Shown piece after piece: positions 24,621 through 38,600 of a DNA stretch of 64,000 nt; positions within the stretch are counted from its first letter, which is position 1; each line of letters starts with the position of its first letter. The translations under genes were made by a program, and so were the position numbers. Below the pieces are notes generated by a model that saw only the letters and a program-made list of their open reading frames with translations, did no database searches and was not told where the DNA came from. Origin of the DNA: Allacma fusca (Eukaryota; Arthropoda; Collembola; Symphypleona; Sminthuridae); contig OX359247.1 of the NCBI GenBank assembly GCA_947179485.1, positions 3,315,060 to 3,379,059 on the forward strand, given 5' to 3'.

Positions 24621-25680
24621 ACATACATGTTCATATACTTACACACTATAATTTACAATAATACTTCCTACAGGTCGGATTTAACATACAACTTGACCTC
24701 CCAATCCCAAAAATGTATTCCTATGAGAATACATACAATGAGGATCTCCCCTTCTCAAAAGGTTCGATTAACACTATTGTGTCCGTGCCGTTGGAAGTAC
24801 CGACAGTACGAGCGATAACCGATAACAAGTTCTCGACAAAATAGTTTTCGAGAGTCTTGGAAAAGCCATTTGGTAGTTATCGACAGTCATTAATTAAGCT
24901 CCTACAATTAATCTCGACGTCTCTTATGATTTCATGGAAGAGTCCGTACTTTTAGAAAATTTACGAGGTTTCTTTCACCGTCTCACCTCCTGCCAGCTTC
25001 ATCAAAAACCTTCCTCCTCGGCGGTACCACCTTGTTCCTGAAATAGTGGTTCGTCCGCTGATTGTGAGAATCACATACTACATGAGGAATGTATGTAGAC
25101 AAGGGGTAGGGAAGAAATGCTTGTAGGGTAAAAAAAAACATTTCTTATAATCTCTTCTCAGAAATTTTAATACTACTTTCGAAACCTGAACCTGCGTCAG
25201 GGACTCGTGGCTTTTTCTATAATAGTTATGCATTTTCCAAGTCATTTTTGAAACCATTGAAACATGTACAGGGACAGGCTCAAATGCAGTGGATACATAT
25301 ATTTATTGAGTTAATATTCAAGAGAATATTAAACTTGTTCCGAGCTGTTTTCCTAAACTGAAAGTATTCACGCTTGTATCAATTTGTTTGTGTGAGGAAT
25401 GTGTGGAGGGAGCTACTCCATCACATATGATGGGCCAGCAGTCCCAGCCTGCATCAGTATTTATAGGAACAGAAAGACAAAAAATGCATGGGAAAGGCAA
25501 TCTCCGCTTTATTTTGTAACTAATAATTTACAGCGTGCCAAACAATATCATATAAATATAAACATTATTCAACTCAAAGATTTCAGCGCCTACCGTCCCG
25601 CACCTTCAATCACAGACAACTCCTACAGGAGCAATACTAATGGGAAACATGCAAATTTTTTAAAGCTTAAACCTGCTCAG

Positions 25681-25711
25681 GTCTCTGTCTCTCTGTCTCT
25701 CTCTCTCTCTT
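25681..25711. repeat. (CT)n microsatellite with GTCT interruptions
   Basis: Pyrimidine tract of CT dinucleotides interrupted by two G residues, running into a TATATA stretch. Confidence 0.88.
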
Positions 25712-26989
25712 TATATATAACATATATGAACGGAACGACATGAGCTGACAATGAACACTCACATACTCTAGGGATAGTCGTAACTACGTCTGTGGCGAGA
25801 AGTTGGTGATAAAAAGCTAAACGTGAAGTAGCAGACTTGCTTATAAATAAAATGGAAACGTGAAATTAATCTGTAAGAAAAGAATTTACAGACGCAATAG
25901 GGGCACCAGCACAATCTCAGGAATTATCCTCATATTGAGCAATGGACGAGGGAGTCTAATTAGTGTAAAAAAAGAAGCTGCTAGCCACACCTTTGGCAAT
26001 GTGAGAACAGGTGAATTACCATATAGATAGTATACGGTCACATTTTAAATACAACTTGTACTAACCAAACATTCACATTTGAAATATAAAAAAAATTCAA
26101 ACACACGTCCTAACACATGTCATGTCTGAGGACATTACATATATCTACTTACTTGAGACTCACCAATGTTTGTACCTACATACATATATGCATGTATGAG
26201 TACAATGTATACATACAGAGTCTCACAACTCCTCCAATGTGTGGATAATTGTGTATGTATTCATTTATGAATGTATGCTGCCTGTATATTTGAAAACATT
26301 ACGCTGAGGTTTCCACATAAGCATAAATGCATCAGATACAAAATAAGGCGTGAAAAATTCAAATAAACTTATCTCTGTACTTTGTTTTGACATAAATCCC
26401 CCTATAGTGTAAACCAAGTGTATAGGATAGGATCCCTTTTGAACATGCATGGGGTTATTATGAAAGAGACTTGTGATATCAAATACCATTTGAGAATAAT
26501 CTCTACTGCTATTTCCAAGTTAGACAAAAAATCACGTCAACGACCAACGTTGAAAAAATGCTTTGTCAAGTTTACGATTATTACTACGATTAAGATAGTA
26601 TCCTTGCAGTCTGTAATTATTAGCCTTTAGTCTCTGATTGTGCACACGCTTGTGCTTTAGTGGAACTATTTATACAGAAATTACTCCTTCCAAGTGGTCG
26701 TGTTCCTATATCTTTAATGTATAGATACACAGAGAGTCATAGGGCCTCCTCAGGAATCACAAACATATCAAGTAACATCTCTTTGGGCTCCAATTACAAT
26801 TTCTAGAGGAACGACTCCGGTCCCACAACAAGAGTGAAACACTTGAGCTTTACTATTTGTAACAATTTAGTCACATATGTAATTTACAGACAACAACTAC
26901 GCTTGTCCTTACAAATCACTGGGATCCTTACAATTGCAAAGGCACACTCATAAATATTTAATTACATAAATGTATCCCTGGCTGACAGG

Positions 26990-27008
26990 AGTAGTAGTAG
27001 TAGTAGTC
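26990..27008. repeat. (GTA)n microsatellite
   Basis: Six AGT/GTA triplets. Confidence 0.88.
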
Positions 27009-30000
27009 TCTGGCAAGAAAAATATTAATCTGATTTTGCAAATGAAGTGTAGGTATCTACACATGATATGTGAATGCCCATAAGTACAGTCGTAGAGTCT
27101 CAATGGAGAGGCATTTCAGTCTGCCTTTTAGACATAGGACATTAAACTAGTTGTAAGAGCTATCCTCAAGCGTCCCACCATATACAGAAAGTATATGCTT
27201 TATCTGTCGTAAATTATTATGAATTCCCTATGCATATGGCAGACTGTGATCTCAAATACCCGCTCATTGTCAGATAGAAACAATTATCACCAGAGCGAGA
27301 CTAGCCGGGAGTGTAATAAGCGTCTGAAATCTCAAAGTACTAGTTCTTGGGATATAAACTATATGGTTGGTACTGTTACTAGTGTAGAGGGATACCAGGA
27401 TGCCGTCACATTCTCAGAGCCCACATGATCCACAGGATGGTAAAAGCTATTAAAGAAACCAGCCTCATGTATCATTGCAAAATCCAAACATGTAACAAGT
27501 TAATGATTGTCACAGGATTTTAACTCTACCCCGCAGCTCCTCTCCTTGCTATTTATTAGACTGCTCGGACTGATTCTCTGCACCAGTTGTTGTGTTTCTC
27601 TGACTCTGCGTAAGGAACATACATACATACATAGGGGTATTCTTGAAGTTATAAACGCACATAAAATGACCATTGGCACTGCTGTCTCTCCACCTGAGAT
27701 TTATATCCGAATTCTGAAAGGATGGATGACAAAAGTAACAGTTTCGTTGTCTATTTAATTGCGAGAGGAAAATAAGTCTCTGGTACGATAAAGTCCTAAG
27801 TTGCCTTTCCATACACACAAATTTTATGCAAAAAAAATACAAGAAAAAAAGTTAAGCCCCAGTCAATACCTCCGTACATTTGGATGTCAATATTCATACC
27901 TGTTTTGGACACTCTGTATTTCCCCAGATTTTATAGCCCATCGAAATAGCTATTATGTATGAAAAGTTCTAAAAGTAAGAGCAATGTTATTGGGCTAAGA
28001 CTGACATTTGTAGAGGATACTTCATACATATCTACATACCTCATGTATATGACAAACACACAATCCCAGATCAATGATCTCTCTATAGAAATAAATCAGA
28101 AGGAATAATGACTATTTGAAAATATCCCAGTCCTTTGATACGCTGGGATGATAATGAAGCCATTACGACTTTGAGAGGAGAGAACCGTCCAAATCCAGTG
28201 TAATAAATAGAGGAAAGTGTGAGATACACGGCAATATAATCCTGAATTAATTTCTTTCTTTGGGATGAAATGGAAATCAAAGTCTACTCATGAGACGTCA
28301 GGAACAATCAGTGGCTGCTACTCTGGAAGGGGGAAAAAAGTGGTTGAAGGGGTAAAAGTATGCAATAAAATGCACAAGACTGCAACCCCTTCCACTCCAA
28401 TGGACAACCAATAGCTTCCATACAGTAGTATAGCTCATCATCGCCAAGAGGAAAAAAATATCATGTCCTGTTGTGTGAGTGTTTGACCTCACAGTAGTCG
28501 ACTGTGTCTATAGTTTAAACCTCATAAAATACACTGTCTACTTTCGAAAGAGATCACTCACAACCCCCAAAAAAATATGAATTAATCCAACACGGCCTAT
28601 AAGAATTCATAGCAGTCTCTGTATAATTCATTTTGTATGTGCGGACCTTGGGGAAATATTTTATGGAACAAGTAGCCCAATTTACTACAGGAAAGGGCTG
28701 TCAGAGGCAGATCTTTAGAAAAACCATGTCATCATGATCAGGACGGACCAAACTTGAAGTTTTTTGAACGAGCTTGAGAAACCTAGCAGGGACCGGACAA
28801 TAATTTACCAGTGAGATGTTCCCATGCAATTCAGCCCCTACCCCAGGGTTCCATCAAGAATCACTTACAAATTACGCACCTTTCTCACACACTCCCTGTC
28901 CCACTACGCTTCCTGGCAGTGGACATGGGGCCCTTCCCATTGTATCCAACTGGACAAGTGAGACTCAAATGTATCTATAGCAAATCCCAACTATCATATA
29001 ACGATTTCATTTCCTTAATTGTATGAAAATCCTACTAGGGTATCTGGAGTCAGATGTAATTTACATATTCTGAAAAAACTGAACCTTCCGTGTTGGAATC
29101 CCAGGACATGTGCTCATGGGAATGACAAGCAAACAAGGAAATGTGGTTTGGACTCCTTAAGCATAAATTACGTAATTGCAGAAGGCCCGGTATATTGAAG
29201 GGGACAGGTCATGCGATGAGGGAGGTTACGGAGGCTCATCGTGGTCAGTATAGTTGGTAGCAAACCTCTCGAAATTCCATTGTGAGGTGTGATAATACAG
29301 TTTATAGAAGGAAAAAAAACATTAGAATAATGAGAATTACATATACTAAGAATGTAGGCTAAAGGCTGGCACATTACCTTTTAGGTGTGAGCGAGATTCT
29401 ACAAAGTATATGGTCAGCAGGATTAGCTTGAGGTCAGATTTATTAGATTAGACTTGCATGCATTCCTAGAGTTGAGTGCATATCACTCAAGACCCAATGC
29501 TTCAATGATACAGAGACCCCAACCAAGTTACAGAGCTGTGTGTTGGGAGTAAAATTATGCAAATTCGAGTCAAAAGAAAAGCCACAAATGAGAAATGACA
29601 TGTAAATGTAATAAAGAGGTCAATTGTGTTTAATGCAAATTCAATAACTCCATCCATTCCCCATCCACAATGGACCCACCGACATTTCACACCAAATATT
29701 CCAAAGTTACAGAGCCCACATAAATTATTCAATTGACTCCACTACTGATATGTTGATCTGATTGTAAATTTGAATACAATCATCAGTTCAGCATGTTCAC
29801 TTGAAGGTTGGAGTTGTTCAGAGTAACTTAACAATTAAAGTAATAATGCCATTTTTCATTCTGTCCTTTTGTGATGATAACAAGTTTATTTACACTTTTC
29901 ATAGAAGGTTTTACAAATCACTACGAGTGTAATCCATAATAGCTGGAGTACTCAAGTATGAATGAATTTCTCCCATTGGACAAACAACATATAGCCACCT

Positions 30001-31538
30001 TAAATTCAGGGGCTAGGATTTCAATAATAATGTTCCTATTATTTGAAAACAATGCATTGTTCACATTTCAGAATTACGATGGTAGGGAGTAAAAGTGATA
30101 ACAAAAGGAGACACAAAAGTCATAATTCAGATTTTAGGAGTGTATACTGGTCAAGCCAAATACAACACAGCTAGATCCATGGACGCTTCAAGGAATTCAA
30201 AACCTATTGAGAATTTAGGAAAAAATTTATTCAAAATAGAAATCTAAAGTTTGATAAGACTCGGAGGTAATACAGCATCCACTAATGGTACTTATTTTAC
30301 AGTAAAATAACATGCACTAATGCTGTTGTAGTCAAATAACGTCCTAGGATGGAGACGAGCGAAAATCATTGAGAATGAGTCCTGGTGAGATTCCTGACGG
30401 CAATAATTTACAGAGTTATTGCATTGCTTATATCTACATGTACAATATACATACCTATGTATTTACACAAGTCCGTTTTTCCCTTTTTTTCTGGTATTGT
30501 TGATTTGGTTTTTTTTTTATTGGACGGCTCTCTCTATATATTTTCCACGAACAAACCTCTCCATCATCTCAGCCCCTTGTTATTACTCATCCTCCTACCG
30601 TCCTCTGCTCACTCAGACCGTCATGGTGAGTAACGCTCTTTGAATGCGAAAGAAGTGAACTTTTTCCCCGTATAATTTTCATCTTTCACTTCAAACCTAA
30701 CTGGTCTCCTCTGTATGGAATCTGTACTTGTATCTACTAGTGGTACTGAGAGTAAGTTTTTTTCCCATTAAAAGAACTAGAGCAATTTATGGTGGATGTA
30801 CTTTCATAATAGTATCAGCCACATTAAAGATCCCTCAATTCCCAATGCTCAAGAGTCTTTTTTATAGCCTGTAGCACTTGAGATTTATTTTCCTTTGAGA
30901 TACAAATCATGTCATCAGAGCTTGGGATGATTGTTGTGCAACCTCAATGGCAAGTTCAAATCCTGCGTTGGAATTTTAAATAGTTGATGAGTCTAATACT
31001 CTTGTATATGTAACCATCTCCGTCACACAATGAGCTCATGGAGCTCCGTTCATAGAGTAGTAACTCTCCACTGACCTTTCAATACATATGGTAAATAAGT
31101 ATCTATACTTTTACTCAGTCAGTTCCCGATCGTTCAGTACACTTTGGGAATTGTGGGTGAGCGGAGCATTGTGATGGTCGTGTCTATTTTGATATGATTG
31201 TGGGAACGTCAATAAAGCACATAAGGAACGCTCTTTGGACTGTTAACTCACGTAGGGCCTCACAATCGACGTATTATTATGAGAAATACACCGCAGGTAT
31301 TCTTCATTGAGTTGACTCCACGGAATCTGCAGATAGTGTTAGTATATATCCCACATGCAACAATACTCTTTCCCTTTTGGCATTGTACTGCCAATTCAAT
31401 TGCAATAGTAAACTCACGTCTGAGTTACAGTATATGTAGTGGATCATGGTTGTTAAAGAAGATTGCCTCCTGCTAGTAGTATCTGTATAATGAGTATAGG
31501 CACTCTCCGAACATGTGTCAGGCCCTGGGTTCTTTGAT

Positions 31539-31554
31539 TCTCTCTCTCTCTCTT
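31539..31554. repeat. (CT)n microsatellite
   Basis: About eight CT dinucleotides. Confidence 0.85.
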
Positions 31555-31615
31555 TCCTTATGGTTACATTGGTAAATGCTCAACGTGAGTAGGGAATGTG
31601 CCTTTTTATATAAGT

Positions 31616-31656
31616 ACACACACACATACTCATACAAACACACACACACACACACA
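31616..31656. repeat. (CA)n microsatellite, interrupted
   Basis: Two CA runs (31616-31626 and 31639-31656) separated by a TACTCATACAA spacer. Confidence 0.88.
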
Positions 31657-32030
31657 AGAGCTCCTTATGACTTACTCACGCAGTTGCCATCCCCCATTTG
31701 GGAAATACATACTAAATGAGTACGACTGACCAACTGACTCTCTGACTGCGGCCAAATAAATTGCATATGAAGATGCCGACGAGGAGATCAGTCCGATAGT
31801 AAACCCTACACAATGACTAAGAGTGTAGTCACACAACAGCCAGGGCTTGATCCTCACAGAAATAACATAAAGCTCAATGAATGAATGGCCTTGTTGTAAA
31901 CACGCTCCGTCCAACTTGCATGTACTTACGGAGGTTATGTCTGCTTATGTACGGAGCTGGCCGTAGTTTTACAATTCACAATTTATTATAGTAAATCATC
32001 TTTTCTTTTTTTTTCGTCAGTCCTTTCCAT

Positions 32031-32053
32031 TCATCATCATCATCATCATCATT
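32031..32053. repeat. (CAT)n microsatellite
   Basis: Seven ATC triplets in a row. Confidence 0.9.
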
Positions 32054-34388
32054 TACTTGAGCACGTAGCACGTCAGGAGGAACAGTGAGATTCCGTTACA
32101 TTTTATTCTATCATGACCCAATTCCAAATCATCTTGCACAAAGTTAAATACCATTTAGCATTTATCTCATTTGCTCCATGGATATATGTATCTAAGTATC
32201 TCCTTGGGAGTGTTGTCGGCTTGAGTCGGCAATGCATTCCGTACATAATGATGTACCTGTCCTTACATTCCGGATCCCTATGTCTGTACTTATAAATATC
32301 TACTTGAATGGGAAAAATACTCTTGGGGCATGCATATTCGTCTGTCGTAAAAAAAAGCCTGATCTGAATTCTAAATTCATTTACGAACTAAATCCCTTCC
32401 GTTTATTACAGCTCCTTGCCAAACTGATCTAAATACCTTTTCATTACCCCCCAAAAAAAATATGTCATTGAAATAGTGTCCTAGTCAACTCCGGACTCTG
32501 AATTAAAACAAGCCCTTGTATGAGGTTCATTCTTGATTGAAAAATTCAATTTTAAATTACATCTCAACAGTCTCCATTCAACAGTCTCTTTCAGTCTTTA
32601 GCTCATGGGGATTCTAATTTTAAAAGTGACACATATCACTTGGTTCCCATTCAATCTCCGAGCTATGAATAGTCTCGCTCCTGCTCTACAGGCCAAAATT
32701 CCATCCAATTCTGACTTCTAGTGAGAATTCACTTTTCCACCAAAGCACTGCAAAAACAAGTGCTTTTCTTTTAATTTCAGTGTCTTGTCTCTCCTTTCGT
32801 CATTCCCGTCGCTTTGATATTACAGAGCCTCAGAAAAAAAAGACACGAAGGGAACATTTTGACCCCACGAATGAGCACGGTGAATTTAAATGATAATTTC
32901 CTCCAACCCAAGCTCGGGATCCACTGAGAGCAGAGAAAACAGAAACGAGCCAACCAAAACACAATGTGCGTACAAATGAAAGGGCTTGTGGTTCCGCCAG
33001 AGACATGATCATACCACAACAAGGAGCATAATAATAAGGAAATAGATTCATTGAGTCGAGTAATAAAAGTGAATGGATTGATAAATACAAGACGGAAACA
33101 AACTGCACACAAAAAAAAATGATCAGATTTTAGTAACAATGCGCTTAATCAAGATACTTCATGGCTGTGCGGCAGCTCTCTTACCATTTACCACCAAACC
33201 CTCTAATAACCCACAATACAGTAGTAGTTGTCAAACTGCATATGAAACAGATAAATGGCCTCACTATACATCCCATGTACGCACCGTGAGTCCTCATAAA
33301 TATAGGGCATTAAGACCAATAATTAAAAATGCACTTATTTCCGCCCAACAATCCATTCAAGTAAGTCACTCGAAGTCAACCATTTCGGATTTACAATACC
33401 CCCACTTTGGGATAAACAATAAACAACAGTAACAACACGCTTAGTGTAAGCCAGTGCACTTGAAATTTAAAACAATGCAAAGTTATCATCCGTGCCTGAG
33501 TACATATTCCTGAGTCTTCCACATCCCATGTATACATACAATTACAATATGTATATACTCACAATATGTTGGTACAAGTGGAAGGGGCAGGAGACACAGA
33601 GGCTAAATGGCACGTAAAAAATCTCACGAAGTACTCTACATATATCTATCTATCCATTCCACAATATATCCCCTCACAATAATCACAATTTCTCCACAGA
33701 GAGCCAACCTTTACTAAAAAAAATCAGGGTATAGTCCCAGAGAGTAAATCCCCATGGATATCTATACAGAGTTGAGGAGGGAAAATGTAATGGAATTAGT
33801 TAAGAAACAATGGATTTTCTATCAAGGTCTACGGTCTAGTTTCGGACAACAATTAACTTGAAATTTGAAATCCCCAGCCCAAGCTCATGACTAATGAGTA
33901 ATTACTCAAACGCATCAATATATGCAAACTGAAACAATACATTAAATCCTTCATGGAACTCCAACACAAAAGACGAGGCCCCATTTATTCTGTCCTGATC
34001 ATCAAACAAATAGTTCGAGACTGTTTCCTCGTTATTATCATATTTTTGGACCCACTCTCGATTTCCCCATTTCCGCCATATTCATAGATACCTAATCTCC
34101 AAAGAATTTTTACCACTTGCAATTTCAATAGAGGATACAAATGACTGTTCGGACTTGACAAGGAGTAATTATCACGTCATAGGAGTTCCTCCCAGGAACA
34201 TATTTTAGTGTCGTGTTGGGCCAGATCATTAGGGACACTTGCCTTGTGTACGATCCCTTCTGTATGCTGTATAGTGCTTTCAAAATCTTTAAAATAAGTT
34301 AATTTAGATAGTTCTATTGTAAATATATTTTTTAAAATCAGGCTTGATTAGGCCGATACGTCCCTAATTATATGCACAAATACATGCG

Positions 34389-34402
34389 TACACACACACA
34401 CA
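34389..34402. repeat. (CA)n microsatellite
   Basis: Seven CA dinucleotides. Confidence 0.85.
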
Positions 34403-34617
34403 ACTGCTAATTATGTCCTCCTGTCGGCACATTTGGTCCACAGACGCATGGACGCACGTAGAAGTCTAATGGAGGAGGAAAAAGTCTGAAATTTCACGCC
34501 TTCAACTCACAATTGGAAGCTAATACGAGTTAATTAACACGCACTGGATTTCTTAAATGGTTTTGGAAGGCGTTAACAATCCACTAATTTCCATCTCTAG
34601 TGTAATGGTTATGTTTA

Positions 34618-34631
34618 GTGTGTGTGTGTGC
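34618..34631. repeat. (GT)n microsatellite
   Basis: Seven GT dinucleotides. Confidence 0.85.
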
Positions 34632-35568
34632 GTAGGGTGCTAAATTTGTGACTTCTAATTCCTCAATTGGCTCTTTCCATTTTATGAGGTCTCCCTCATT
34701 CATTCCCAAAAGGAAGAAAAGTTGGGCTTGAGTATTAATTATTAGTAAGAGTTGTGGAGAGCTCTATTGAAGTTTGAAGGGGTAATTTCTCAAAGGTGGA
34801 CTATATATCAATATAATGTTGTATTAGCAAGTTTATTTGAATAGTTTGTTCCTTGCAAAAAGCAAATGTGCGAGTTCCTTGGAGACATGTAATGTTGTTG
34901 TAACTTCTATGAGAACATGTTTCATGCAGGGCTGCACATATATAATAGCCTCATGTTCATTTTTCATGGGGCTGACAGAGTTGTATATAAACAAGATGTC
35001 TGTTGTGTGGAGCTTGTATAATAAAAAAAAAGTAAGTTTCTGCTTGCTATCTTTAGGTAACAATAAAAAAAATGAGAGTGTATGCAAAAAAAAAACGATT
35101 ATAAAATTCTCTCTCCCCTTGGAAGAACGCTGGGTCTCACCCTAAATCCCGACAGGCTTCACATGAACGGCCTATTTACATGTGTTGATTGATTTGCCGA
35201 GATTTGGAAAACATTTGTAAACACACCTGTGTGAGAGGGGAATAAATATTGGTGAGACATAGGTAACCTGAATTAAGAGTGCTAAGTAGCTGTAATTCCC
35301 AGTCGTGCAAGGGGTGAGGGCTTCAAGTTGTACAGGTACGGTACGAGTTTTAAAGCTCAGACTTATCATTAATCTTGTCGAAGTTAACAGTCCAAGGGAT
35401 CTGACTCTTTGCACTTTTTAAACACACTTAATTGGTCATTCCACCGATGAAGTACTTTTACCCTTCTGTACCTTTTGTATTAGGATGTATGTAGATGCTT
35501 GTGTCTCTCGTGGTATGGTAACCAGTTATTGGGCCAAAAGCCCAAGTAGTCATTTTGCATATTTAACC

Positions 35569-35619
35569 TTCTCTCTCTCTCTCTCTCTTTCTTTCTCCCT
35601 CTCCCTCTCTCTCTCTCTC
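35569..35619. repeat. (CT)n polypyrimidine tract
   Basis: About 50 bases of CT dinucleotides with CTTT and CCCT interruptions, followed directly by a short CA run. A long tract of one strand type can form unusual DNA structures, but nothing else marks it. Confidence 0.92.
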
Positions 35620-38600
35620 AAACACACACATGTTGGGAAGAGATTAGGTCCAACTGGTCTTACAGTTCCTCTCTCTCTCCTCCATCTCTCCCCCACTAAT
35701 TACCCTATAACTTGATAAACACATCAAATACACCCGTAAAAGTTAATGGGAAGATAAATTTATATGCTCCTCAAAATTTATGCCAGTTCTATGAAAAATA
35801 ATTAGGGGAAAAAATTAATTGCAAACGAACATTAGGAATAGCAAACTCAGGGATACATTCTGGTTTGCTCCTCTTTTAAAAATCTCCCGTGTCCACCTCA
35901 TGTAGTGTTTTCTGATTATTTATGAAGTCTGAACATTGTCAGGGGATACTGTTGAGACATTCCCAATCTACACCTGTTTCATCTTCATTGCCAAATGTTC
36001 TATAGCTGCCCTTCAGCTGCTCCTCCGAGTTAGTCTGGTCTTGAGAGAGGAGAGGAGAAGCACCACGGGTCATATACTGTATGCACACACTCACACAGAT
36101 GTCCAAGGGACTCTTAATATACATAATGATGATGGAGATACCAGATCTCACCATGATATCAGCGCGGACAGAGGGGTAGTCATAGGTCTATTGGGTTCTC
36201 ATACCACTGTTCGATTTCGCGGCCTGCATTATCCTAATCAGCCTAAAAGAACCTGATTCTGATTACATTCAACAACGAGCTCCGCTGCCCTAGGTTATAT
36301 GTCAATTGCTTCATGCCGTCATGCCTGGGCTTACAGTTTTCCTCTCCTGACAAAATATCTATCCGTCCAGTCCAGGCCAGTACTTTTGCTTGGAGTTGGT
36401 CCAAGGCAGGGGATGCAGTCAACAGTCAAATGTAAATAGTACAAGTGATCCCGACTCTGCAGCATCCGCATCTCCAACTTTGATGCTACTATTAATGCCA
36501 TTCAGCCTGGCAAGGGACCTTCACAGATCACTTTGTAGCTATTATGTACATATGTACCTGCATGCATGCAATAATCCATTCCCGAGTACAATATAGGTCT
36601 GTGTACAGGTAAATAATACGAGACAATAAGGAAGAATAAAAACTCGGTCCGTTTTTTTTAGCAGGGAGTCAAGTGACACTTAAAAATCGTACAATTGGCT
36701 CACTTGGCTGTAGGAACTTTAAACAACAATTTAAATGTGAGACTCAGCTCAGGCTTACAACGGAATGTATGTACATATGATATGTGTACATGATCTATGA
36801 TACATATAAATTCCTATCATGTACGTATAAATTCATCGGTCTGTCCGCTACAGTAAGCTCAACCTCCGTTCTGCAAAAAAAAAAAGCCCTTGAACCACAA
36901 AGACATTACAATCACAGGAAAGACAGACACACTCTCTGACTTGTTGCATCGGGGGATCATCATGCATGAATACGCGTGATTTAAATTACCTCCGTCTACT
37001 CAACTACGCACTTTTGTAGTCCACACGCACCTCTCACAACTTTTAAACCACAGCTGGGGATAAGTACGTATGTACATAGTAAATGGGAGGTAAAATCCGT
37101 CTGGACTCCTTGCCAACTTTTTATCAGCCTCCATATTACACTCCGGCTTTAATACAGGATAATTAAGTTTTTATGCGTGCAAATAATAAATCCTGAGGTT
37201 TTTTTCCCAAATAAATTCCACCTCTCTTGTTCCTTCAATAATCATAATATTAAATCATTCTGGGAATGAGCATAATCTTCCTCAATTACCACACATGACA
37301 GTGTATTCTGCAGGTGACTCTCTTGGACTCACTCCCTGTCTACGTTTATCCTCTACACTTACTGTGTTAGCAAGTCAAAAGTTGAAATTGTAAAATGCAA
37401 ATTCTTTTTGACATAACGGAGATCTCATTCACTGCTATAGTAGTTTCTCTACTACTCTCAAGAACCTACGAGAGGTACATCAACTTTCTGAACCTTAAAC
37501 GTACACAGTAGAGTGCGTAGAGTTCGTAGGGCATCATACATAAGGACTGAGACTTAATTTTTATTAATTCCTATACACATATCTCCTAGAGCTGGGCAGT
37601 CATAGGGATAGGTAGATTGTACATATGTATTGACGCTACCTCTCTGAATCCAGTTTGGGTTAACCACAGCCGTGAAAATGGTATTTATTATAATTGAATT
37701 TGCAAATTGGTCAGGAAGGTGGAAAAAAACTTGGGATTCCTGAGAGAGCTTCCTCCTCCCTCCAATATAATAAAGGATTCATCTCGCCTGCCACTTACAA
37801 TTAAATGTTAAACATCATTCCGAGTTTGCAACCATCATTTCATTTAATTGCATTCCTCCCTCCCTTCCTTTCTTTTTAACACAAATAATTAGAAATGTGG
37901 CAAGTTCACACGGATCCCTATTTCCCCATTTGACTAAATCCTTTTGAGCGGGATGTCCCCATGCTGGGTGAGTTGTAACTCAGTCTCAATCTTTCAGAGT
38001 GCTTCTGTCCCATTTAGAGGCAGTTATTGGATCTCTTCATATGTATAACACATGGAGGGAGCTAAGTTAACTACTACAAAATGTATGAGTCAAATAAATA
38101 GGAGTCGAAAAATAAGTGAAGACAAAGTCAAAAGTTTTGGAGCTCCGAAGGGTCACGTGTGAGTAAATAACTTGATAAAATAATGAGTTGAGTTGCATAC
38201 TCCACTCAATTCCTTCCTTTCCCAGAACCCCATCATTTTGAATTTGAATCATGATTCTTCATATGTGACTGACCACATACATCATATGACCCTGTTAGAA
38301 TTATCCAAGTCATGTAATAATAATATTATCTGAAGGGATTTTCCAATTGAGGAAACTCCTTCATCTCAGTCATTCAGCTGAATATTTTTTTTTTGTTAAT
38401 ATTCGTATTTTCTATAAGGCAGAACAGACAATCCCCACAACACCATCAATATCGATCTTCGAAGCCTCAAGTGAGGTGGGATTGTAACATAGGAAAAAAA
38501 TTTCCTTTTTAGAGTCACAAAATAAGCAATGTATTGCTACAATCAGCTCATGTCCAACTTGATGTACGTGTATATAGTCACATACACATAAATACAGAGT

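Larger units (their letters stand above)
20031..31538. other. Non-coding block with minisatellites
   Basis: No gene supported. The longest open frame (158 codons, 22621-23097, plus) is low-quality, with a His/Thr stretch from a CA repeat and no similarity I recognise. The block holds the 31-base and 20-base tandem repeats and a few microsatellites. A plus-strand ATG directly followed by a donor lies at 30623. Confidence 0.6.

Noticed and set aside
24755..24785. B-box-like GGTTCGATTAA
   Set aside because: Lacks the terminal CC and has no A box upstream.
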